A stretch of DNA of 5,976 nucleotides from assembly GCA_021820645.1 (NCBI GenBank), contig JAKADJ010000159.1, forward strand, positions 1-5,976. Reading direction: 5' to 3'. Made by a program: the position numbers and the translations under genes. Shown here piece after piece: positions 1 to 4,647 of this stretch. This stretch comes from Bacillota bacterium (GTDB lineage: Bacteria > Bacillota_E > Sulfobacillia > Sulfobacillales > Sulfobacillaceae). The notes beneath the pieces are model-generated. The model saw nothing but the letters and a program-made list of their open reading frames with translations. It did not search any database and was not told the DNA's origin. How positions within the stretch are numbered: position 1 is the stretch's first letter; each line of letters opens with the position of its first letter.

Positions 1-1
1 G

Positions 2-1297
2 GCTAAGGAATTGAACCTCATGGTGATCACCGGGAGTTTACGCGTTTTGGATAATGACAGTGGCAAAAAACAGCAACGGGGCATCGTGATTGAACGGGAC
101 GGGACTCTGGTCGGCAGTCAAGCCAAGATGGGGTTTGTCCCAACAGAGCGCCCTTGGTTCGAACCCGGAACGGGCATCACACCGATTACGACCAGTTGGG
201 GCAAATTAGTCATCTTGTTAGGGCTCGACGCGGTAGATTCGGGCCACTGGAATGCGACCTTAGCCGCTAGACCGAGCCTGGTTGTCATGGCCGCCAGCGC
301 GAGGACGGTTGAAGAGCGCCACCATCTTCAAGAACTCACGGTCACCCGTAGCCTGGAATTAGATGGCACCGTCATCTTGACGCCGCTGTTGGGTCGATTC
401 GGCGGTGCACAGTATGTGGGAGGTGCCGTCATCGCCCACCAGGGTCGCATCATTGCATCCGCCGAAGAAACCGAAACACTGGTGATGGCTCAAGATCCCA
501 AGGCCCCCCTGGTACAACTCGGCGTAGTCGATGTGTCCTCCTACATCCCCTTATGTCCGGCACCCAAAGGATTTCATCTCGATCCCAAAAGAACCCTCGG
601 ACCCGAAGCCGAAAAGCGCGTGTTGTTGGATTGGGGCGCCCTCCGTGCTTCAGACGTTTTAGGAGCGGGACGCGAGATTCTGGCCCAAGCCGCCGGCAAC
701 CCCCGGTGGCTCGGCTTGGCTCCGGCGCGCCCAATGGCGGCCCGGGAGTTAGGCATCCTGATGGAAGATGGTGCAGCGGGGGCCTTTGCCTATCCGGGAT
801 TGGACAGCATTGCCCCGTACTCCGAACCAATCCGGGACCTTGGCAAAATATTATCGCTGCATCGGCGGCCCCTAGTGGTCCACACCGGCCCTGGTGCCAC
901 AACCTTACGGTACGACAGTCCCGTACTATGGGATGACTTCCTCCTCGAATTTCCTACGGTGCCGGTGGTATTGCTACACATGGGCGGACGTTCTCCCTAT
1001 ATTGAAGAAGCCCTTTTGCTGGCCGAACGGCACCCCCAGGTGTGGTTGGAGACGAGCCAGGCTCCTCTCCCCGCGATCCAAGAAGCCCTCGCTACGAGTC
1101 CTGACCGACTGCTCTTTGGGAGCGGAGGATTAGCGCGCGACTTTGCGGTGGAGTGGGATAAAATGACTCAACTTGAACCAAACGTCGCGCCCGACGTCTA
1201 CCAAAACCTCCTCCACAACAACGCTCTCCACCTCTTCTTTAGCGATTCGAGCCTCACGAATCGCGAGCCTCTACGCATCGTGCGACGCCCCAGTTAG
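2..1297 (+). CDS. Nitrilase-like/amidohydrolase-2 fusion protein, probable double pseudoenzyme (5' end outside window)
   Basis: The frame is open from base 2 with no stop, and the first visible residues (AKELNLMVITGS) already match an internal nitrilase-fold strand, so the true start is probably upstream. Numbering from the TTG at base 11, residues 1-160 resemble the second half of a carbon-nitrogen hydrolase: the catalytic Lys region (QAKMGF, K39), the EPGTG turn, the strand that normally carries the nucleophile (VILLGLD), and TRSLE. The expected Cys is G71 and the catalytic Glu would lie off the window. Residues 170-410 resemble the amidohydrolase-2 family: VDVSSYIP at the usual HxH site (S176/Y178), VVHTG (H291), LLHMGG (H323), WLETSQ and LLFGSGG, where the usual metal-binding Asp is G372. 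The two domains are joined by about ten residues with no stop or ribosome binding site between them. Activity as either an amidase/nitrilase or a metal-dependent hydrolase is therefore doubtful, and the role is unknown. A less likely start is ATG at 20, with AAGGA at 5-9; it would leave only a fragment of the nitrilase fold. Confidence 0.85.
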   Translation, partial: AKELNLMVITGSLRVLDNDSGKKQQRGIVIERDGTLVGSQAKMGFVPTERPWFEPGTGITPITTSWGKLVILLGLDAVDSGHWNATLAARPSLVVMAASARTVEERHHLQELTVTRSLELDGTVILTPLLGRFGGAQYVGGAVIAHQGRIIASAEETETLVMAQDPKAPLVQLGVVDVSSYIPLCPAPKGFHLDPKRTLGPEAEKRVLLDWGALRASDVLGAGREILAQAAGNPRWLGLAPARPMAARELGILMEDGAAGAFAYPGLDSIAPYSEPIRDLGKILSLHRRPLVVHTGPGATTLRYDSPVLWDDFLLEFPTVPVVLLHMGGRSPYIEEALLLAERHPQVWLETSQAPLPAIQEALATSPDRLLFGSGGLARDFAVEWDKMTQLEPNVAPDVYQNLLHNNALHLFFSDSSLTNREPLRIVRRPS

Positions 1298-1340
1298 ACC
1301 CTCCATCCCATTACCCCGAGGAAATCTATCCCGCTCTAAA

Positions 1341-1370
1341 AAAGGATATCGGCTCCGCCGGGTCGAATAT
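1341..1370 (+). promoter_or_regulatory. Predicted SigH (Spo0H) promoter P1 for the EAL gene
   Basis: A -35 element AAAGGATAT (1341-1349) and a -10 element GTCGAATAT (1362-1370) are separated by 12 bases. Both match the Bacillus SigH consensus RNAGGAWWW-N(11-12)-RNNGAATWW at every specified position. An A-rich tract (1338-1343) runs into the -35 element, as it also does at the second candidate promoter near 4133. Transcription would start near 1376-1378, leaving a leader of about 165 nt before the ATG at 1544. I found no convincing SigA promoter in the same gap. The assignment rests on motif match and position only. Confidence 0.62.
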
Positions 1371-1377
1371 TGTCGAA
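1361..1377 (+). promoter_or_regulatory. Tandem Spo0A-box-like heptamers overlapping P1
   Basis: GGTCGAA (1361-1367) and TGTCGAA (1371-1377) form a direct repeat with exactly 10 bp periodicity. The second is a perfect match to the Spo0A box TGNCGAA, and the first differs only in its first base. The arrangement, two heptamers separated by three A/T bases (TAT), resembles the tandem boxes known at the B. subtilis abrB promoter. The pair covers the -10 element and the predicted start site, a position that usually implies repression by Spo0A~P. The caveat is that the first box shares its GTCGAA with the SigH -10 element, so part of the repeat may be coincidental. Confidence 0.4.
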
Positions 1378-1412
1378 CACAGGAACTTTAGGATGCCAGA
1401 AGCTTCCGAGTG

Positions 1413-1433
1413 CCGTTACCGTGAAGGTTACGG
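1413..1433 (+). repeat. Stem-loop in the leader
   Basis: This inverted repeat has 8-base arms, 7 of them paired with a single T-T mismatch, around a 5-base loop. It is not followed by a T run, so it is not a standard terminator. It is the clearest secondary structure in the 1298-1543 gap. Confidence 0.45.
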
Positions 1434-1527
1434 GTCGCGGCGTGATTAGATTTGAAATATCCATTAACTACGCGCCGTCAGGGCGATTTATTTATTTGTG
1501 CCTGCAGCCGGCAACACACTTTGCATT

Positions 1528-1534
1528 TGAGGAG
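1528..1534 (+). promoter_or_regulatory. Ribosome binding site fixing the start of the EAL gene
   Basis: TGAGGAG ends nine bases before the ATG at 1544. This decides the start: the reading frame is open further upstream to a TTG at 1370, but that TTG lies in the predicted promoter/start-site region and has no Shine-Dalgarno sequence. The extra 58 residues also resemble no domain. Confidence 0.8.
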
Positions 1535-1543
1535 CCCTGTACC

Positions 1544-4114
1544 ATGGAATTTCAGATTCCTAGTAAAGCCTCACCACTCGTTAACGCCTGGCACGAGCTC
1601 ATGCAAAACCGCCCTCCGCACCCCTCTTACGAATGGCCCAAGATCGTACTGGGAGCCATAAGCAAAGCGCTGCAAGCCACGTTTCTAGGAACCTTGTCGG
1701 TTGACAACGTAAGCCGTTACGGCATTACCCTGAACGGGCACACAACCCCGACAACATGGACCCCCACGGCGGGTTGGGATATTGCCTGGAAGCCCTCCTG
1801 GGGTGGAGCCAACCAGGAGCTTCTCCTGATTGGATGGGGTGCGGGAAAAGCCGCCGCACTCGCAGTAAGCTCGGTCGCGTTCGTGCATCAACAGTGGCAC
1901 GACCTCTCCTGGTTCTTGCGGATCGCCTCGGCGAACGTCCCAACCGTACCAAAGACTCCCCCGTCGCCGTCGCAACTGGCCCGCCAAATTGCACATACCC
2001 AAGCCCTGTCAGATGAGAACATGATTGAACCCTCTCTCGAGAAACTCATGATGTTTCTCGAAACCCAACGTCCGGACCTATTTGCCGCCGTCAGGCTGTA
2101 TCACCAGGGACACATTAGGGTAGCTGCCGCCCCAAGCCTCCCGATGGAGTACCATCAGGCCCTCAATGGAATGCCTATCGATCCGGGGACGGGTTTTTGT
2201 GGAACCGCCGGGCCCTATACACGGCCCCACTATATTGCCGACATGGCCCACGATCCCCGTTGGCAAACATTTCAATGGATTACCGAGACCTACGGTCTCG
2301 CAGGGTGTTGGTCTATCCCTCTCCTGGGCGCCCATGGCACTTTATTAGGGACGCTCAGTTGCTATTGCCCCGAGCCGCGCTACCCCTCGCAAGAGGACCT
2401 CGAGTGGATCTATCTCGTCCGAGACTGGGTGGTCGAGACGCTCCAACCTAAACCTCGGATCCATCCAGCACCGAGTGCAACAACAGGAACCCCTAATCTT
2501 ACGTTGCGCCACGACCAGATGGGTCGTATCCTCGAGGTGGTTGAGCCCGGGTTTCTGGACCCGGAGCAAGCCCAGCACCTTGTAGGAGAAACCATCGACG
2601 CCTATGTGTACCCACGCGAGGTGCATCGCATCCAGACTGCAGTGCGAGAACTATCCACCAAAGGGGTGGGCCATGCACTGTTTAGAGCTCGGTATGACGC
2701 AAAAGACCTCCGGTCCCGGTACCACTGGGTTCACACTGAAATTGTGGCCGAGGATGCGTCCGGAGAGCGATTTTTGTCGACCACGCGGGAATTGACTGCG
2801 GACGAGGTCAAAGAATTGCTCATTTCCGGCGCATTGATGGTAGACCCCGTTACCGACCTACCCGTCTTAGGCTTTTGGGCCACTGATGCCCTGGAATTCT
2901 CCCGTCAGTTCCAGCGTGTTGCCTTAATGGTGGTCGAGATTGATCAATTTGATCTGTTTTCGATGGCGGTGGGCAGCGTCCAATCCGCAAAAACACTCAA
3001 AGCCCTCGTGACTACTATTCGTGACCATTTGCCAGCCCGGGCAATCATTGCTCAAATCAACGCAGGCCGTCTCGGGATCTTAATCTCAGATCCCGACCCC
3101 GGCCGCATTCCCACCCTATTCCACGATGCCAATGCGGCTCTACGGCGTCGTGACCGCGGATGGGTGCCCACCATCAGCGCAGGCATCGTCCTGGTTGACT
3201 ACCGCGAGGATCAGATGGAGCAGTTTCTTCATCAAGCCGTCGTGGCTCTCCAGGAAGCCCAAGCCGCGGGGGGCGAACAATATCGCTACTACGAACCACT
3301 CATGAATGCGACCCGATTTCAATCCGCCAGCTTCGACCACGAATTACGTCATGCATTGGAGCGCGGAGAACTGTTTTTGGTCTACCAACCCATTGCTTCT
3401 TCCAACAAGACTTGGCGCATCGAAGGCTTCGAAGCCCTGGTCCGATGGAACCACGGCACCCGCGGCCTCATCACGCCGGCCGACTTCATCCCCGTCGCTG
3501 AAAGAAGTGGCACCATCTTAGAGATTGGGGCGTGGGTGCTAGAAGAATCCCTCAACCAAGTACGGCAATGGCAAACAATTACCCAAAAACCCGATCTCTA
3601 CGTCCATGTGAATGTGTCCGCGCGTCAGCTAGAAGACACACGGTTCCCTCAGATGGTCATGGATCTCCTCAAAAAAACCCAATTTTCTCCCTGTCAACTT
3701 AAACTCGAAATCACCGAATCGATGCTGGTTAAAGACCTGGCCCGTGTGCTGGACGCAATGCACCAATTGCGCCGGGTTGGTATCTCTTGGTCATTGGACG
3801 ATTTCGGCACCGGATACTCTTCGCTTGCTGCACTCCGTACGCTTCCCATTCAAGTGTTGAAGATCGACCGCTCGTTTGTGTCGAGCCTCCAAGACAAACC
3901 AACCCGCGCCATCGTCAAGACGCTGATTCAATTGGCCAAAGACTTAAACCTCTCTATTATCGCCGAGGGTGTCGAAAAAGACCGTGAATGGGCCGAGCTC
4001 TCTCGCCTCGGATGCTCCATGCTACAAGGATTCTTAATATCGCGGCCATTAGAGCCAAAAACGGCCTTAGATTTCCTCCAACGCGGAATCGATCCGGTGG
4101 TCATCTCGCGATGA
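1544..4114 (+). CDS. GAF-PAS-GGDEF(degenerate)-EAL cyclic-di-GMP phosphodiesterase
   Basis: This is an 856-residue protein predicted to hydrolyse c-di-GMP to pGpG. In order, residues 1-150 are an unrecognised module. Residues about 163-301 are a GAF domain (AAPSLP, GFCGTA with C219, DPRW, CWSIP). Residues about 319-422 are PAS-like (VYPREVHRI, YHWVHTEI). Residues about 432-585 are a GGDEF fold (DPVTDLP, LMVVEID) in which the GGDEF signature is NAGRL at 506-510, with no RxxD inhibitory site. Residues about 597-846 are an EAL domain. All EAL catalytic and metal positions are present: E630 (EAL), N690 (VNVSARQL), E722 (LEITES), D752-D753 (DDFGTGYSS), K773, E808 (AEGVE) and Q828 (QGF). The protein should therefore degrade but not make c-di-GMP, with GAF, PAS and possibly the dead GGDEF as inputs. 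There is no signal peptide or membrane segment, so it is probably cytosolic. It has its own SigH-type promoter; the next gene starts 103 bases downstream. Confidence 0.95.
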   Translation: MEFQIPSKASPLVNAWHELMQNRPPHPSYEWPKIVLGAISKALQATFLGTLSVDNVSRYGITLNGHTTPTTWTPTAGWDIAWKPSWGGANQELLLIGWGAGKAAALAVSSVAFVHQQWHDLSWFLRIASANVPTVPKTPPSPSQLARQIAHTQALSDENMIEPSLEKLMMFLETQRPDLFAAVRLYHQGHIRVAAAPSLPMEYHQALNGMPIDPGTGFCGTAGPYTRPHYIADMAHDPRWQTFQWITETYGLAGCWSIPLLGAHGTLLGTLSCYCPEPRYPSQEDLEWIYLVRDWVVETLQPKPRIHPAPSATTGTPNLTLRHDQMGRILEVVEPGFLDPEQAQHLVGETIDAYVYPREVHRIQTAVRELSTKGVGHALFRARYDAKDLRSRYHWVHTEIVAEDASGERFLSTTRELTADEVKELLISGALMVDPVTDLPVLGFWATDALEFSRQFQRVALMVVEIDQFDLFSMAVGSVQSAKTLKALVTTIRDHLPARAIIAQINAGRLGILISDPDPGRIPTLFHDANAALRRRDRGWVPTISAGIVLVDYREDQMEQFLHQAVVALQEAQAAGGEQYRYYEPLMNATRFQSASFDHELRHALERGELFLVYQPIASSNKTWRIEGFEALVRWNHGTRGLITPADFIPVAERSGTILEIGAWVLEESLNQVRQWQTITQKPDLYVHVNVSARQLEDTRFPQMVMDLLKKTQFSPCQLKLEITESMLVKDLARVLDAMHQLRRVGISWSLDDFGTGYSSLAALRTLPIQVLKIDRSFVSSLQDKPTRAIVKTLIQLAKDLNLSIIAEGVEKDREWAELSRLGCSMLQGFLISRPLEPKTALDFLQRGIDPVVISR

Positions 4115-4132
4115 AAAAAGTTGCCGACAAAA

Positions 4133-4161
4133 AAAGGAAATTCGGCACGATTCGCGAATTT
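4133..4161 (+). promoter_or_regulatory. Predicted SigH promoter P2 for the REC-fapA unit
   Basis: A -35 element AAAGGAAAT (4133-4141) is followed after 11 bases by a -10 element CGCGAATTT (4153-4161). It matches RNAGGAWWW-N11-RNNGAATWW at all specified positions but one (C for R at the first -10 base). As at P1, an A-rich tract (4129-4135) precedes the GGA. Transcription would start near 4167-4169, about 50 bases before the ATG at 4218. The AGGA-to-GAAT distance is 21, against 22 at P1. There is no better SigA candidate in the gap. Confidence 0.55.
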
Positions 4162-4164
4162 TCC
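4136..4164. repeat. Inverted repeat over P2, terminator-like on the - strand
   Basis: GGAAATTCG (4136-4144) can pair with CGAATTTTCC (4155-4164) through nine pairs with one bulged T, around a 10-base loop. On the + strand the next bases are CCTATA, so it does not resemble a Rho-independent terminator there. Read on the - strand the hairpin is followed directly by seven T residues (the A run at 4129-4135), which does. A competing small stem is GCCGA (4123-4127) / TCGGC (4142-4146). The repeat overlaps both promoter elements, so it may only reflect their base composition. Confidence 0.4.
4141..4147 (-). promoter_or_regulatory. Single Spo0A-box-like heptamer inside P2
   Basis: On the - strand this reads TGCCGAA, matching the Spo0A box TGNCGAA. 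It lies between the -35 and -10 elements of P2. A single heptamer with six fixed bases arises fairly easily by chance, so on its own it is weak. It is listed because P1 also carries such boxes. Confidence 0.25.
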
Positions 4165-4205
4165 CCTATAGCGGTCCAGACTCCTCACTATTGGATACCG
4201 CGATG

Positions 4206-4211
4206 AGGAGG
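4206..4211 (+). promoter_or_regulatory. Ribosome binding site fixing the start of the REC gene
   Basis: A perfect AGGAGG sits six bases before the ATG at 4218. The frame is open upstream to a TTG at 4191 and an ATG at 4203. Neither has a comparable site, and the receiver fold begins directly at the 4218 ATG (MPITTLIVDD). Confidence 0.9.
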
Positions 4212-4217
4212 GATCAC

Positions 4218-4646
4218 ATGCCTATCACTACGCTCATTGTAGACGACACCGAAGAGACTCGAGAAGTGTTGTCGATGTTGGTCGCCCAGGCTGGAGCCCA
4301 GAGTATCAGAACGGCCCCCGATGGCCCCACTGCACTCGCTCTCTTAGAAACCCAAGCGGTGGACTTAGTGTTCACGGACTACCAGATGCCGGGCATGGAT
4401 GGGATTCAGTTATCTCGAGAACTACGCCGACGATATCCGCGCACCACGTTGGTGATGATTACCGTGTTAGATGATCCCGAGCTTCGGCGACAAGCCGCGT
4501 TAGCGGGCGTCGATATGTTCTTACCTAAGCCCATCACTTTAGAAACCTTAGACACCTTAATTGCCTCGTTAGAGCGGATTCCCCATGAAGCGGAGGACTG
4601 GAACCAATGGTTGGCGCAGTGGGTGAGCCCGCGACAAGAAGTGTAA
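4218..4646 (+). CDS. Stand-alone receiver (REC) response regulator
   Basis: This 142-residue protein consists of one CheY-like receiver domain and a short tail. It would take a phosphoryl group from a histidine kinase or phosphotransferase and act through protein contacts, as there is no DNA-binding or enzymatic output domain. The acidic pair is D9-D10 (LIVDD), the phosphoacceptor is D54 (FTDYQMPGMDG), the switch Thr is T82 (MIT) and the conserved Lys is K104 (LPKP). Every residue needed for phosphorylation is present. After the fold ends near residue 120 there is a Trp-rich tail (W128, W131, W135) of about 22 residues. The gene ends one base before the FapA gene, implying co-transcription and probably functional partnership. 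A SigH-type promoter upstream recalls spo0F of B. subtilis, but the sequence does not show it to be a Spo0F orthologue. No kinase gene lies in the window. Confidence 0.95.
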   Translation: MPITTLIVDDTEETREVLSMLVAQAGAQSIRTAPDGPTALALLETQAVDLVFTDYQMPGMDGIQLSRELRRRYPRTTLVMITVLDDPELRRQAALAGVDMFLPKPITLETLDTLIASLERIPHEAEDWNQWLAQWVSPRQEV

Positions 4647-4647
4647 A

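Larger units (their letters stand above)
1377..1543 (+). promoter_or_regulatory. Long 5' leader of the EAL gene with hairpins
   Basis: If P1 is real, this stretch is an untranslated leader of about 165 nt. It contains a stem CCGTTACC (1413-1420) / GGTTACGG (1426-1433) closing a GTGAA loop, with one T-T mismatch. A short GC stem CGCC (1473-1476) / GGCG (1482-1485) is followed by the T-rich run ATTTATTTATTT (1486-1497), and a weak TGCC/GGCA stem lies near 1500-1514. The second element looks vaguely like an attenuator but its stem is only four base pairs. I could not match the leader to the conserved cores of c-di-GMP-I riboswitches or any other class I know. The frame happens to stay open here back to a TTG at 1370, but no ribosome binding site supports translation. 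Confidence 0.35.

Noticed and set aside
11..31. Gene start at TTG 11 or ATG 20 for the first protein
   Set aside because: The nitrilase-fold homology already covers the residues encoded before these codons and the frame is open to base 2, so the gene most likely begins upstream of the window. AAGGA at 5-9 before ATG 20 is noted but would leave a broken fold.
450..902. Open frame of 150 codons on the - strand
   Set aside because: It lies wholly inside the well-supported amidohydrolase/nitrilase gene on the other strand. It is Arg/Pro/Gly-rich with no domain or ribosome binding site, as expected of a shadow frame in GC-rich DNA.
1473..1497. Rho-independent terminator in the 1298-1543 gap
   Set aside because: The stem is only four base pairs and the following stretch is interrupted (ATTTATTTATTT), so it is too weak to call as a terminator.
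1370..1543. N-terminal extension of the EAL protein from a TTG at 1370
   Set aside because: The TTG overlaps the predicted -10/start-site region and has no ribosome binding site, and the extra 58 residues look like no domain. TGAGGAG followed by ATG at 1544 is far better.
1377..1543. c-di-GMP riboswitch in the EAL leader
   Set aside because: I looked for the CACGCACAGGGCAAACC-like and AGCGGGGTTACC-like core of class I and found no convincing counterpart. The GGTTACGG arm belongs to a simple local hairpin.
4123..4130. SigD/FliA-like -10 element (GCCGACAA) before the REC gene
   Set aside because: The -10 is close to GCCGATAA, but no TAAA-like -35 is present 15 bases upstream (TCTC instead).
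4218..4646. Calling the REC protein Spo0F or CheY
   Set aside because: The REC residues are generic. A SigH-type promoter alone does not establish Spo0F orthology, and there is no chemotaxis gene nearby to support CheY.
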